Source: Chlorobiaceae bacterium | Lineage (GTDB): Bacteria > Bacteroidota > Chlorobiia > Chlorobiales > Chlorobiaceae | Reading direction: 5' to 3' | NCBI GenBank assembly: GCA_013334925.1 | Contig: JAAXWP010000008.1 | Location: 17,875 to 59,506, forward strand | Length of the DNA stretch: 41,632 nt | Part shown: piece by piece, positions 18,207 through 27,649 of the stretch | Numbering within the stretch: the first letter of the stretch is position 1 | Layout of the letters: each line of letters opens with the position of its first letter | Program-made: the position numbers and the translations under genes | The notes under the pieces: model-generated | Told to the model about the DNA's origin: nothing | Database searches by the model: none | Seen by the model: only the letters and a program-made list of their open reading frames with translations

Positions 18207-18773
18207 TTATGCCGTTGCCTTGCGGGTCTGTTCGATCACCTGCTGCGGATCGGCGCTCTTCTCGGCAAGTTTCTTCAGTGCCTCCTGGCGGGTAACACCA
18301 AGACCTTCCATGCGAACAAGCTCCTGGATCTTCATAAGACCACCGATAAGAGCCTCAGGCCTCGGCGGGCAACCCGGAACATAGACATCGACAGGAATGA
18401 CCCGATCGACACCCTTGAGCACATGATATCCATGATTCCAGTAAGGACCGCCGCAGTTGGAGCAGCTGCCCATGGAGAGCACGTAGCGAGGTTCGGGCAT
18501 CTGCTCATAGAGCGTGACGACCCTCTCGGCCATCTTCATGGTAACCGTACCGGCAACGATCATGAGATCGGACTGGCGAGGCGACGAACGCGGAAAAATA
18601 CCGAAACGTTCGAGGTCATAGTTGGAAGCGTTGGTGGCCATCATCTCGATAGCACAGCAGGCGAGACCGAAACCCATAGGCCACAAAGACGAAAGACGGG
18701 CCCAGTTCATCACGTTGTCGACCGAGGTCACAAGGACGTTGCGGTTCGATATCCTGGCATCAAGCAAACCCAT
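18207..18773 (-). CDS. nuoB: Complex I subunit B, cluster N2
   Basis: 188 aa. Ligands of the terminal [4Fe-4S] cluster N2 are all present: C39 and C40 in [11 protein letters not shown]104 in MGSCSNCGG, and C135 in [11 protein letters not shown]. It passes electrons to quinone between NuoD and NuoH. It is the second gene of the operon. Confidence 0.97.
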   Translation of the reverse strand: MGLLDARISNRNVLVTSVDNVMNWARLSSLWPMGFGLACCAIEMMATNASNYDLERFGIFPRSSPRQSDLMIVAGTVTMKMAERVVTLYEQMPEPRYVLSMGSCSNCGGPYWNHGYHVLKGVDRVIPVDVYVPGCPPRPEALIGGLMKIQELVRMEGLGVTRQEALKKLAEKSADPQQVIEQTRKATA

Positions 18774-18800
18774 AGCGTGTAATCGATGATGATTTAAAGA

Positions 18801-19232
18801 TTATCCGTTTACCCTGCCTGCTTCGCGGCTCGGCAGTTCAGGCATTTTCGGAATGTTCGGAGTCGGCCTCACCCAGTCGAGGTCGCCCTTGACCCATGCA
18901 TACACGAGACCGAGAATAAGGATAAAAGCGAAAATCAGCACTTCGACAAGAGCGAAGACACCGAGAGATTTGAATACAGTAGCCCAGGGATAGAGAAAGA
19001 CAACTTCGACGTCGAAGATGATAAAGATAAGGGCCACCACGTAAAAGCGGATATTGAATTTGACCCAGGCACTGCCAACCGCAGGCTCACCGCACTCGTA
19101 GGTGGAGTTCTTTTCCGGGTTGGGACGATTGGGTCGAAGCAGCCTTGCCGTCAGGAATCCTGCGACGACAAAGAAGATACCGAGAATAAGAAAGACAAAT
19201 ACGGTACCAAAACCGGTCAGCGTCTGATCCAT
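18801..19232 (-). CDS. nuoA: Complex I subunit A
   Basis: 143 aa with three helices. The loop [20 protein letters not shown] contains the conserved ECG cysteine, and [12 protein letters not shown] is the conserved second helix. It is the first gene of the 11-gene operon A-B-C-D-H-I-J-K-L-M-N. No E, F or G gene is in the window, as is usual in green sulfur bacteria. Confidence 0.96.
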   Translation of the reverse strand: MDQTLTGFGTVFVFLILGIFFVVAGFLTARLLRPNRPNPEKNSTYECGEPAVGSAWVKFNIRFYVVALIFIIFDVEVVFLYPWATVFKSLGVFALVEVLIFAFILILGLVYAWVKGDLDWVRPTPNIPKMPELPSREAGRVNG

Positions 19233-19440
19233 GTGCTGTTGTTTGACGTTAGATCGGAGAAGCCCGCAGAGTTCCCCGACAATCGGGATAATGCCTTGAA
19301 ATCAAGTGCGGCAAATATAAAAAAAAATCCTGTCAAGGCCAGATAAAAAGCTGATTTTTTCAGGAGTTCAGTTAAGGACAATCCTGAGCCTGGCCCAGCA
19401 ATCAGATAAGGCTCACGACAATGGCGCCTAATTTAATTAA

Positions 19441-19695
19441 TCAAACGCCTTTTTCATCAAATATTTTTAAACCATAACGCCGAAATGCAATCACAAGGGC
19501 ACTCATGACCGCAATGGTCGTCAGACCGAGAATGGCCACTACCGGCTGCCAGCTGCCGATCATACGCTCCATCGCATTGCCGAGAATGGCTGTCATGAGC
19601 ATCCAGACCACAGGAGTCCATGCAACCGCAAAAATCACCGGCAAACCTTTTTTCATCAATGCCTGCATTTTCGCTTTTTCAGGAAACAGTCTCAT
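19441..19695 (-). CDS. Small two-helix membrane protein, unknown function
   Basis: 84 aa. Hydrophobic segments at about 17-38 and 48-70 are separated by a short loop (GNAMERMIGSWQP); the ends are charged (PEKAKMQALMKK and RRYGLKIFDEKGV). No family recognised. It is isolated, in the same orientation as and upstream of the nuo operon. Its composition is normal for a real gene; it could instead be a small unannotated membrane protein family of the phylum. Confidence 0.6.
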   Translation of the reverse strand: MRLFPEKAKMQALMKKGLPVIFAVAWTPVVWMLMTAILGNAMERMIGSWQPVVAILGLTTIAVMSALVIAFRRYGLKIFDEKGV

Positions 19696-19760
19696 ATCTC
19701 TCCTCTACAGGCTTGTAATATTATTATACGTTTGTCAGAACCAGTATACGACAACTTACT

Positions 19761-20351
19761 TCACGGAAGGAGTTCCGCAATCCGGGAAGCCATGGCAGGC
19801 TCGAGTTCGCGGAGCACTTCGTACTCGGCCCTGAGTCCTTTCATGTCTCCACGCGAAACATAATACATGGCGAGCTTGCAATGTGGCTCGGGGTTGCGTG
19901 GATCGAGATCGAGCGCCCTTTCGAAAGCCTCCAGAGCCTTGTCAGCCTCACCGAGATCAAGATAGACATCTCCGAGCACGCACCATGCATCGCTGAAATC
20001 CGGATCGATGGCGATAGCCGCCTTGAGCACCCTGATGGCCGCGAGCTCCTTACCCATCGTCAGCAGCACGAATCCAAGGTGTCGATAGGCAGGAAGGAAC
20101 GTTCTGTCGAGGACGACAGCAAACGCAAGATCGGTACCGGCTTTCTTGTACTCACCAATCGAAAGATAGGCAACCGCCCTGGCATATCGGACCTGTGCAT
20201 CACGTGACGCCGGCCCTGCAATTTCGTCGAGAAGCTGAAGCGCTTTCGGAAACTCCCCCTCTCCTATGCATTCAAGGGCGAGCTGATAATCCGCTTCGCG
20301 GTAGTGATCGTTATGAACCGGGAAAGATTCCTGTGATGAAGTCAGACTCAT
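19761..20351 (-). CDS. Tetratricopeptide repeat protein
   Basis: 196 aa made of about five TPR units, for example AIDPDFSDAWCVLGDVYLDL and LDLDPRNPEPHCKLAMYYVS. No signal peptide and no catalytic domain, so it is probably a scaffold or binding protein. Its ATG overlaps the stop of the ferrochelatase-like gene by 4 bases (20348-20351), so the two are translationally coupled and may act together. Confidence 0.88.
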   Translation of the reverse strand: MSLTSSQESFPVHNDHYREADYQLALECIGEGEFPKALQLLDEIAGPASRDAQVRYARAVAYLSIGEYKKAGTDLAFAVVLDRTFLPAYRHLGFVLLTMGKELAAIRVLKAAIAIDPDFSDAWCVLGDVYLDLGEADKALEAFERALDLDPRNPEPHCKLAMYYVSRGDMKGLRAEYEVLRELEPAMASRIAELLP

Positions 20352-21433
20352 GATGAGCTCTCTTTGTTAGGTTCACTGTCGCCTTCGGCGCAGAAAAAAT
20401 CCCGCTGCCGGTCGAGTTTAACAACCTCTTTCTCGATAAGACGCCCCAGCCACCTGAAAAAATCGGTTGATTCGTTGATGCAGGGAATATACTGCCTCCG
20501 AACGATTCCGGAAGCATCGAGAAGTTTCTTTGCCTCATAATCGGTTTCGCTGTTGTCCGCAAAATAGCCGAAAGGAAACATGGCGACAGCATCGACCCCC
20601 GCATCACGGAGCTCCCCAAGTGCCTTTTGCACCGTATCGGGTGTCCACTCGCCACCTGCGGTATGATTCAGACATCCAAGTTTCACCTCGCCAAACACAT
20701 TCCGGGGATCGGAGAGGATTCGATCGCGCATGATCCGGTAAAAAGCGTAGGTCTCTTCAAGGCCGGTGAAAACAGCCGGCGGATTGCCGTCACGACCACG
20801 GACGATGGTGCCGTGAATGACCAGTACGAGCCCCGGCTTCGAGTCGCCTGCCGGATGCATCTCGGGGAGCAATGATCCAAAGAGATGATCCAGGTAGATG
20901 CGGTAGAGCTCTTCGTGCTTCCACAGGCCATGCATAACCCTGACCTTGCCGGCATGAGCCTCACCATGAAGATCGATAACCATCTGGCATGCGACACCGC
21001 ACGAAAATGCGGATTCGACGGGTATCATAGGCACGACGACGACCCCAGCCAGGGTTGACCTGAACCGTTCGAGTACGGTTTCGAGATATGGTGGCACGAA
21101 ATAGTATGCCTCCGCAACTTCGACACCGATGCCCGCTGCAGCGAGCCGGGTGCTTGCGGCAAGCTCACGCTTCACCCCCTCGGTCTGGACACGATTTATC
21201 GGAACAAGCCGTGAGCGGTAACGGTTGAACTGCCAGTCGAGGTAGTGCTTGACTGTCCGGTAATCCGCCAGTGCGTAGATCAGCGCTTTCGGAAGCGTGA
21301 CTATCTGACGGGTGACGACATGAACGATTTTACGCGAACTTGGCAGGAGCTTGCGTATGGCCGGCCGTTCCACCTCGCCATACGTAACCAGCACCACGCC
21401 GTAGCGTCTGCCATTCACAGTGCCAGCCACCAT
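20348..21433 (-). CDS. hemH: Ferrochelatase-like protein (HemH family)
   Basis: 361 aa. The overall pattern fits ferrochelatase, which inserts Fe2+ into protoporphyrin: the candidate active-site His is H207 in LVIHGTIV, the acidic pair is in FADNSETDYE (E296, E300), and PFGYF precedes it. The sequence is divergent: the usual SAHSLP and SDHLETLYE are only loosely matched, and there is a long N-terminal part with RQIVTLPKAL. It could be a paralogue acting on another tetrapyrrole. It overlaps the PAP2-like gene by 19 bases at its start and the TPR gene by 4 at its end. Confidence 0.75.
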   Translation of the reverse strand: MVAGTVNGRRYGVVLVTYGEVERPAIRKLLPSSRKIVHVVTRQIVTLPKALIYALADYRTVKHYLDWQFNRYRSRLVPINRVQTEGVKRELAASTRLAAAGIGVEVAEAYYFVPPYLETVLERFRSTLAGVVVVPMIPVESAFSCGVACQMVIDLHGEAHAGKVRVMHGLWKHEELYRIYLDHLFGSLLPEMHPAGDSKPGLVLVIHGTIVRGRDGNPPAVFTGLEETYAFYRIMRDRILSDPRNVFGEVKLGCLNHTAGGEWTPDTVQKALGELRDAGVDAVAMFPFGYFADNSETDYEAKKLLDASGIVRRQYIPCINESTDFFRWLGRLIEKEVVKLDRQRDFFCAEGDSEPNKESSS

Positions 21434-22008
21434 TTGAGTTCTGCAAACATCAGGAAAAAGCCGATCATGCTACCGACAAGCGTCTGCATGAAGTTATGGG
21501 CTTTCAGATAGACTCTCGACCACATCAGCAGAGGAACGAAGAGCAGCAGCCAGAGCATTGGCGTGCCAAACTGCAGATAGACCAGAGCGATCGATGATGC
21601 GAGAGAAAAGAGATGGATGCTGATTTTCCACTGAAGGGTAACCAGCAGAATGAACACGGTATTGACAGCATTGAATAGCAGAATGCCGGAAAGAAAACGC
21701 GGGGAACCCATCTGCTTCATGAATTCATAGCCGATGACGTTCACCCCGACCAGCACGAGCAGCGGCAGGAAACGCTGCTCCCTGAACGTGATATTGTAAT
21801 CGGAGACCTTGCCGATCTTCTTGAGTCCATAGATCAGCATCATCGGAGCTACGGTAGCCGACGCAAAAAGCACATAGAACCAGGACAGCGCACGCGGCTC
21901 GCCACGGTATCCATACAGCACAATAAACAGGTAGGCTGCCGGTGCGACAACGACTGGGCTGACGACCCATGAAATCAGAGAAGCGAACCGGCGTATATCA
22001 ATGTGCAT
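21415..22008 (-). CDS. PAP2-like integral membrane protein
   Basis: 197 aa with about six helices. KISIHLFS and SRVYLKAHNFMQTLVGSM stand where PAP2 phosphatases have the PSGH and SR-x5-H motifs; the third motif's S, R and H are kept, but the PSGH element is reduced to SIH. It may dephosphorylate a lipid phosphate or be a non-catalytic relative. Upstream gene of the trio with the ferrochelatase-like and TPR genes. Confidence 0.6.
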   Translation of the reverse strand: MHIDIRRFASLISWVVSPVVVAPAAYLFIVLYGYRGEPRALSWFYVLFASATVAPMMLIYGLKKIGKVSDYNITFREQRFLPLLVLVGVNVIGYEFMKQMGSPRFLSGILLFNAVNTVFILLVTLQWKISIHLFSLASSIALVYLQFGTPMLWLLLFVPLLMWSRVYLKAHNFMQTLVGSMIGFFLMFAELKWWLAL

Positions 22009-22101
22009 GGAAAACCGAGGAGGATGATCTGTAAAGATGATGTGCGGGGGTGAATCCCAAAAACCATTCAGAAGATAGTTTTATTATGACAAAAAACCGA
22101 G

Positions 22102-22107
22102 TATATT
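22102..22107 (+). promoter_or_regulatory. Candidate -10 box of tRNA-Leu(UAG)
   Basis: TATATT lies 13 bases before the mature tRNA start. The -35 region (TTTTAT near 22079) is weak. Confidence 0.35.
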
Positions 22108-22120
22108 AGCACTTCATGAC

Positions 22121-22202
22121 GCGAGAGTGGTGAAATTGGTATACACGCCAGTCTTAGGAACTGGTGCCGTGAGGCGTAAGGGTTCGAGTCCCTTCTCTCG
22201 CA
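22121..22202 (+). tRNA. tRNA-Leu, anticodon UAG
   Basis: Acceptor GCGAGAG (22121-22127) pairs with CTCTCGC (22195-22201); discriminator A22202. The anticodon stem CCAGT/ACTGG encloses CTTAGGA, giving anticodon TAG. A long variable arm (GGTGCCGTGAGGCGTA) and GGTTCGAGTCC are typical of class II tRNA-Leu. CCA is not encoded. Confidence 0.95.
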
Positions 22203-22206
22203 CAGG

Positions 22207-22345
22207 TGTAACCTGAAAACCTGTTCTGCGAACCGACTGCTTCGTTGGGTGGTGCTCGAAATCCTCATGTACTTGATGTACATTCCGGCTTCTCCGCTCC
22301 TTCCGCCTTGCATTCGGACCGCTCAAGACGGTTTGTCAGGTTACC
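22207..22345 (-). repeat. Dispersed structured repeat, copy B (about 138 bp)
   Basis: The reverse complement aligns with copy A (4143-4280) for about 120 bases. Its ends are a near-perfect terminal inverted repeat: GTAACCTGAAAACC at 22208 and GGTTTGTCAGGTTAC up to 22345. It fills almost the whole spacer between the two tRNA-Leu genes. Confidence 0.75.
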
Positions 22346-22359
22346 CGTAAGTCAAGAAT

Positions 22360-22443
22360 GCCAAAGTGGCGGAACTGGTAGACGCGCTGGACTCAAAATC
22401 CAGTGGGTGAAAGCTCGTGTGGGTTCGAGTCCCACCTTTGGTA
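22360..22443 (+). tRNA. tRNA-Leu, anticodon CAA
   Basis: Acceptor GCCAAAG (22360-22366) pairs with CTTTGGT (22436-22442, one G-U pair); discriminator A22443. The anticodon loop CTCAAAA between CTGGA and TCCAG gives CAA. The long variable arm (GTGGGTGAAAGCTCGT) marks class II. CCA is not encoded. Confidence 0.95.
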
Positions 22444-22445
22444 CA

Positions 22446-22463
22446 CGGATTTATCCGGTTTTT
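22446..22463 (+). terminator. Short terminator after the tRNA-Leu pair
   Basis: CGGA TTTA TCCG followed by GTTTTT, two bases after the tRNA. The stem is short but the T-run is good. Confidence 0.5.
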
Positions 22464-22589
22464 ATCTCTCCCCGCATTCGCTGCTGCACCGTATGGGGAC
22501 CTCGACCTCTGATAATAGTCTGGATCCCGGGAGATCGGGACCCACGCAGCAATCGGATTGCACAATCGATTATCAGAGCTGCGTCCCTT

Positions 22590-23108
22590 ATGCAAAGAAT
22601 GTACTCTCCATGGCGTGAAATCTACATGCAGTCGTTCAAAGACGAAAAACCCGCGCCCTCCGAAGGCAAGTCCATCTTCGCAGACATCCCTCCCGAAGAG
22701 GACGAAGAGCGCTATGTGCTCTGCAGAGGCGAACGCTGCTTCGCGATCATGAACCTTTATCCGTACAACTGCGGACACCTCATGGTCATTCCTTACAAGC
22801 AGACACCGGAGTTCACCGACCTCGACGACCCGACCAGACTGGAAATCATGCAGATGTCCGATCTCTGCATGAGGGCACTCAAAATGACACTCAAGCCGCA
22901 GGGATTCAATCTTGGAGCGAATCTCGGAAAGGTTGCCGGCGGCAGCGTCGACACGCACATCCACTTCCACATCGTGCCTCGCTGGGAAGGCGACACCAAT
23001 TTCATGCCGGTACTCGGAGACACCAAGGTGCTGAGCAATGATCTCCGCAAAACGTACGTCCAGCTCAGGGAGGCCATCGCGGCACTCAGAAGCGGCGACG
23101 CCGGCTGA
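22590..23108 (+). CDS. HIT family nucleotide hydrolase/phosphorylase
   Basis: 172 aa. The histidine triad HIHFHIV is at 123-129. MYSPWREIYM near the start is like the L(W/Y)APWR opening of the Ap4A phosphorylase-like HIT branch, so a dinucleoside polyphosphate or nucleoside monophosphate derivative is the likely substrate. ATG at 22590 gives MQRMYSPWRE; the ATG nine bases later is equally possible. The SD is weak. The frame extends upstream through the tRNA region, where it is not coding. The methyltransferase gene follows 14 bases later. Confidence 0.88.
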   Translation: MQRMYSPWREIYMQSFKDEKPAPSEGKSIFADIPPEEDEERYVLCRGERCFAIMNLYPYNCGHLMVIPYKQTPEFTDLDDPTRLEIMQMSDLCMRALKMTLKPQGFNLGANLGKVAGGSVDTHIHFHIVPRWEGDTNFMPVLGDTKVLSNDLRKTYVQLREAIAALRSGDAG

Positions 23109-23122
23109 ACGACCAGGACCTC

Positions 23123-24061
23123 ATGGAAACGGTCTCCTGCCCTGTAACGGGCTGTCGTGAGTTCACCCCATGGACTGACGCTCCGGACCGTTTCAACCTC
23201 TCCGCCCCACCATGGAAACTCGTTCGGGCAAAAGATTCAGGCCTCGTGATGCTCAATCCGAGACCCGATGCCACGGAGTCGAACCGCCACTATCCTGCGG
23301 AATCTTACGATCCGTTCATTGCCCGGGAAAGCTGCCGGTCGTTTCGGGACAAAGCCTATCTGCTGCTGAGCGAAGCCCTGCTTGGCCTCAAAGCACGTAT
23401 CGTCATGAAAGGAGTCGAACATGAGACTCGCCCGATCCGCGTACTCGACGTCGGTTGTTCGACCGGAAGGCTGCTGAAACGTCTGAACACCTCCTTTGGA
23501 ATCCCCATCGCCAATCTTTGCGGCCTCGAACCGGACCATGGGGCGGCAACCGCGGCAAAGCAATCGGGACTCGTCAATATCGACGAAACCGACATCTCGG
23601 CATCCCGTTTCACCGGCACGTTCGATCGCATCGTATTCTGGCATTCGCTGGAACACCTTCACAACCTCGAGCAGACGCTCGGCAAGGCTGATGAACTGCT
23701 CTCAGACAAGGGTATGCTGGTCATCGCCCTGCCAAATATCGACAGTGATGATGCCATAAGATACGGGCGAAACTGGATCGCGCTCGATGCCCCCCGTCAC
23801 CTCTACCATTTCACGCCCGAGACACTTGGCAGGCTTCTCGGCAGATACGGGTTCACCGTGCATGAACTTGAGTCGTTCCTGCCCGATGCGCTCTACAACA
23901 CATGGTACAGCGAAAAACTCGCCTGCAGCGTCGAAAACCGTAAATTCGGGATGTCAGGCATCCTGCGTGCATCGACAGCGGCCGTCCGTTCGATTGCCAC
24001 AGGACTCGATCCCCGAAAATCCTCAGGATTCATCTGCCGCGCACTCAGGACTTCCGGTTGA
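23123..24061 (+). CDS. Class I SAM-dependent methyltransferase
   Basis: 312 aa, Methyltransf_23 type. Motif I VLDVGCSTG is at 107-115; a later motif (FDRIVFWHSLEHLHN) carries the conserved EHL, followed by LVIALPN. The N-terminal part contains LVMLNPRPDATESNRHYPAE, common in methyltransferases of polysaccharide or glycan clusters, with C6 and C11 forming a possible half zinc site. The substrate is not evident. Its last 17 bases overlap the end of the convergent TolC gene. Confidence 0.85.
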   Translation: METVSCPVTGCREFTPWTDAPDRFNLSAPPWKLVRAKDSGLVMLNPRPDATESNRHYPAESYDPFIARESCRSFRDKAYLLLSEALLGLKARIVMKGVEHETRPIRVLDVGCSTGRLLKRLNTSFGIPIANLCGLEPDHGAATAAKQSGLVNIDETDISASRFTGTFDRIVFWHSLEHLHNLEQTLGKADELLSDKGMLVIALPNIDSDDAIRYGRNWIALDAPRHLYHFTPETLGRLLGRYGFTVHELESFLPDALYNTWYSEKLACSVENRKFGMSGILRASTAAVRSIATGLDPRKSSGFICRALRTSG

Positions 24062-25430
24062 TCGGCACCACTCGTCCCAGGGACTTGTCGAACTCGACCG
24101 AAGCCACCAGATAGTCATACACTGCCTGCAGATAGTTGGTCTTGGCCGTGTTGAGCTGCAGCTCCGCATCGGTCAGTTCGAGCCTCGAGCCGATTCCCTC
24201 ACGCAGACGCAGCATGGTGATCCGATAGCTTCGTTCAGCCACACTGATGGTTTTGGACTGAACCTCGATACGTTTGCGGGCTTCGAGAAGATTCCAGAGT
24301 CTGATCTCGACATCGGCACGTACCTGCTCTTTCAGGTCTTCGAGCCTCGTCCTGGTCTGCAATCTGGAAATTTTGGACTGTTCGATCCTGGCGCTCGTAC
24401 CGAAGCCCGAAAAAATGGGTACGGAGAGCTGCAATCCCACCGAAGAGGTCGTGGGCCATCCATTGACATCCGGCGACTGATCATCGTTGAACTGAGACTG
24501 CATCTGGAGCTGTCCGAACGCAGCGAGCGACGGCATCCCCTCTGAACGCGCGGCCATGACTTTTTCATCTTCTGCCTTGAGCTGCAGGGTCAGGCTGCGC
24601 ACATCCGGGCGCTTCTCCAGTGCTTCGGCACAGGCAGCCCCCAGATCCGGCGGCAACGACTGCTCATGGTAGATCAGCTTGTCACTGAGTTCGATTTCGG
24701 TTGACTGATCGATCCCCATGGCATTCTTGAGCCGAGTCGATGCGATCATCACCGAACTCCTCGCCTTGATGAGGTCGGGTTTCAGATTTTCGACGGACAG
24801 AAACGCTTTCAGCGTATCGATATCTGCCGCAACTCCCTGCCGGAACAGGGCATTGGTGTCCTTGCGAGCCTCTTCCCAACGTGAAAGGCTCTGTTCGACC
24901 AGCGCAACCTTTTCGCGGGAAATCAGCGCATCGTAATAGGCCTTGCGGATATTGGTCTCGACCTCCGCGCTCGATTGCCGGTAAGACTCTTCGCTGATCT
25001 TCTTCACCAGTGAAGACGCGCGGATACCGGCAATCGCAGACAGCTTGAAAATGTTCTGGTCGACTTTGAGCGTACCGACGACCGAATTGTCACTGCTGAT
25101 CCTGAGAGGCCCGGAGATTCCCGGAAAGGAATTTTCGGGCAGAAAGAGCAGCGAAGGTTCAATGGATCTGGTATAGGAGACATTCGAGGAGATATGAGGA
25201 AGCACTTCGGACCAGGACTCACGTATCTTCTGACCGGCTATGCGCTTGTCGAGTCTGGCTATTTCGAGTTCCCGGTTCTGCCTCATACCGATACTCACCG
25301 CATCCTCGATACTGATTGAGAGTGGCTTTGGCCTGGTTGCCGGGGGCATGTCGGCGGCTGCGGCCGATCCGAACAGGACGGAGACAAACGCAAGGACAAC
25401 GAAAAGCCGGGAGATGCTGACGGAGTTCAT
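24045..25430 (-). CDS. TolC family outer-membrane efflux protein
   Basis: 461 aa. A signal peptide (SRLFVVLAFVSVLFGSAAAAD) covers about residues 1-26. Two long helical repeats have the TolC patterns, including SVGLQLSVPIFSGFGTSARIEQS and LELTDAELQLNTAKTNYLQAVYDYLVA. It forms the outer-membrane tunnel of a tripartite exporter, but no inner-membrane pump or adaptor gene is adjacent. ATG at 25430 is chosen because it starts the signal peptide. Confidence 0.9.
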   Translation of the reverse strand: MNSVSISRLFVVLAFVSVLFGSAAAADMPPATRPKPLSISIEDAVSIGMRQNRELEIARLDKRIAGQKIRESWSEVLPHISSNVSYTRSIEPSLLFLPENSFPGISGPLRISSDNSVVGTLKVDQNIFKLSAIAGIRASSLVKKISEESYRQSSAEVETNIRKAYYDALISREKVALVEQSLSRWEEARKDTNALFRQGVAADIDTLKAFLSVENLKPDLIKARSSVMIASTRLKNAMGIDQSTEIELSDKLIYHEQSLPPDLGAACAEALEKRPDVRSLTLQLKAEDEKVMAARSEGMPSLAAFGQLQMQSQFNDDQSPDVNGWPTTSSVGLQLSVPIFSGFGTSARIEQSKISRLQTRTRLEDLKEQVRADVEIRLWNLLEARKRIEVQSKTISVAERSYRITMLRLREGIGSRLELTDAELQLNTAKTNYLQAVYDYLVASVEFDKSLGRVVPINRKS

Positions 25431-25491
25431 GTGAATGACGTTAGTTAAGCAATTCCACTTCAAATATAGCGCTATCAGGGCATCGGGCCAA

Positions 25492-26838
25492 TCAGCTTTC
25501 ATATCGATCTTTCCAGAGCGACTCGAGACGCTCTTTCACGAACTTTTCACGTCCCTCGACATCCGGGCGATAAAAGGCCTGCGGCTCGATCTGATCGGGA
25601 AAATAGCGCTCCTGCACAAAATGCCCCGGAAAGCTGTGCGGATAGCGATAGCCTTCACCGTAACCGATCTCCTTCATGAACTTTGTAGGGGCGTTACGCA
25701 GGTAGAGCGGTATTGTCAGTGGCCCGGCGCGTTTTACGGCCGCCTGGACCTCGTTGAGCGCGGCGTAACTTGCGTTGGATTTCGGAGAGCTGGCCAGATA
25801 GGTCGCGCCCTGTGCCAGATTGATGCGCGCTTCAGGCATACCGATCACCTCGACGGCGTGAAAGACAGACAGGGCAAGGGTAATCGCATACGGATCGGCA
25901 TTGCCGATATCCTCGCTTGCGAAAATGACCATGCGCCGTGCGATGAATTTCGGATCTTCCCCGCCTTCGATCATCTTCGCCATCCAGATGAGAGCTGCAT
26001 CGGGATCGGAACCGCGCAGGGACTTGATGAAGGCCGACACGGTATCGTAATGCTCTTCTCCCCCTTTGTCGTATTCAGGCGCCCTATGCTGCAATGCCTG
26101 CTCAAAAAGCTTGCGGTCAAGAATGGATGGTTTCGTGCCGGAAGGCAGGAGTGACAAGGCCGCTTCGAGCGCATTCAGGGCCTTGCGGGCATCACCGCCT
26201 GCGTACTGAAGCAGAAACTCCATGTCTGCAATTTCGATGCCGTCAGCGACCAGCACATCATCGTTACGGATTGCACGTTCGAGTACCCGGCGGACATCCT
26301 CGTCACCGAGTGCATGGAGAATGTAGACCTGCATTCTGGAAAGCAGTGCCCGATTGACCTCAAACGATGGATTCTCGGTGGTCGCGCCGATAAGTACGAT
26401 CAGCCCCTGTTCGATCGCATGCAGCAAAGTGTCCTGCTGTGCCTTGTTGAAGCGGTGGATCTCGTCGATGAAAAGCAGGGTCTGCCGATTCTCGATCCTG
26501 CGAGTCTTCTCCGCGGTCTCCATTACCCGGCGCACATCCTTCACGCCAGCCTCGGTAGCAGAAAGCTGCTCGAAGCGGTAATTCAGGGATCGGGCGCACA
26601 CTTCGGCAAGGGTTGTCTTGCCGGAGCCGGGGGGCCCCCAGAAAATCATCGATGGTATCCGTCCCTGTTCGATATAGCGCCGGACAGGGCCATCAGGACC
26701 AACGAGGTGCGCCTGTCCGAACAGGTCGTCGATGGTGGTCGGGCGCACCCTTTCGGCCAGAGGCTGGAAGCGACGTTTGCCGGAGTCACCTCCACCGGGG
26801 CCAAAGAGGTCCTGTTGTGTGAGGTCTGTCGACGTCAT
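25492..26838 (-). CDS. rarA: Replication-associated recombination protein A (AAA+ ATPase)
   Basis: 448 aa clamp-loader-like ATPase (RarA/MgsA/WRNIP1). Walker [11 protein letters not shown] is at 68-77, Walker [11 protein letters not shown], sensor [12 protein letters not shown], and the C-terminal tetramer domain contains [19 protein letters not shown]. It acts at stalled replication forks. The ATG overlaps the riboflavin synthase stop (ATGA at 26835-26838). Confidence 0.96.
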   Translation of the reverse strand: MTSTDLTQQDLFGPGGGDSGKRRFQPLAERVRPTTIDDLFGQAHLVGPDGPVRRYIEQGRIPSMIFWGPPGSGKTTLAEVCARSLNYRFEQLSATEAGVKDVRRVMETAEKTRRIENRQTLLFIDEIHRFNKAQQDTLLHAIEQGLIVLIGATTENPSFEVNRALLSRMQVYILHALGDEDVRRVLERAIRNDDVLVADGIEIADMEFLLQYAGGDARKALNALEAALSLLPSGTKPSILDRKLFEQALQHRAPEYDKGGEEHYDTVSAFIKSLRGSDPDAALIWMAKMIEGGEDPKFIARRMVIFASEDIGNADPYAITLALSVFHAVEVIGMPEARINLAQGATYLASSPKSNASYAALNEVQAAVKRAGPLTIPLYLRNAPTKFMKEIGYGEGYRYPHSFPGHFVQERYFPDQIEPQAFYRPDVEGREKFVKERLESLWKDRYES

Positions 26839-27491
26839 GAGAACCCCTGCTCACTGAGCCATGTTTCGCTGATTCGACTCTCTGTCTGCCCGGATGGTGA
26901 GAGGTGACGCTGACGAGCGATATACTTGCCGAGGATGTCGAACTCGAGGTTCACTTCGCTTCCCTCACGCAACCCGGCAATGGTGGTATTCCCGAGCGTG
27001 TATGGGATGAGCGCGACGGTAAGCAGTGAAGGAGCGACCTCCGCGACCGTCAGGCTCACGCCGTCGATGGCAATCGAACCCACAGGAACGATCCAGGCAT
27101 CGAATCCGGGCGGATAGGCGATCGATACCATTCGGCTCTCTCCGACCTCGATGATCTTCGAGACCCGGCCGACGCAGTCCACATGGCCAAGCACGAAGTG
27201 CCCGCCAAGGCGATCCATCGGCCTTACGGCACGCTCCAGGTTGACTTTGGCAGCAGTACGGAAAGCGCCAAGCGTGGTCTTTTTCAGGGTCTCGGCGATG
27301 GTATCGACCTCGAACCACCCCTTTCCGCAGGCAACCACGGTCTGGCATGCTCCGTTCACGCTCACACTCTCGTCGACCGCAAGGTCGCCGAATGCGTCAG
27401 CTGAAGTGTAGTTGATTCTCAGCCTTATACCGCCACCCTTTGGCGTGGTTACGGCGACAGCGCCGACATCCTTGACTATTCCTGTAAACAT
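26835..27491 (-). CDS. ribE: Riboflavin synthase alpha subunit
   Basis: 218 aa. Joins two 6,7-dimethyl-8-ribityllumazine molecules. It has two tandem lumazine-binding repeats: the first starts [10 protein letters not shown] with SVNGACQTV, the second contains [10 protein letters not shown] and [15 protein letters not shown] at 27491 is the family start; the upstream extension MKEIVEFE is probably not translated. No FMN riboswitch was recognised upstream. ribD lies 4 kb away on the same strand. Confidence 0.95.
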   Translation of the reverse strand: MFTGIVKDVGAVAVTTPKGGGIRLRINYTSADAFGDLAVDESVSVNGACQTVVACGKGWFEVDTIAETLKKTTLGAFRTAAKVNLERAVRPMDRLGGHFVLGHVDCVGRVSKIIEVGESRMVSIAYPPGFDAWIVPVGSIAIDGVSLTVAEVAPSLLTVALIPYTLGNTTIAGLREGSEVNLEFDILGKYIARQRHLSPSGQTESRISETWLSEQGFS

Positions 27492-27649
27492 TTCGAATTC
27501 AACGATTTCCTTCACAAAACACTCACTGCATCAAAGGTAGCAAAAAAACCGCTTTCGACTACCTGAGGTCACCCGGACAACCATGGACTCTACCACAGGT
27601 TATCCTGCAAGAGCATGAAAATAAAACTTCCTGGGCAACAGAACGGCTG

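Noticed and set aside
27492-27649. FMN riboswitch upstream of ribE
   Set aside because: The conserved RFN-element sequence blocks were not found.
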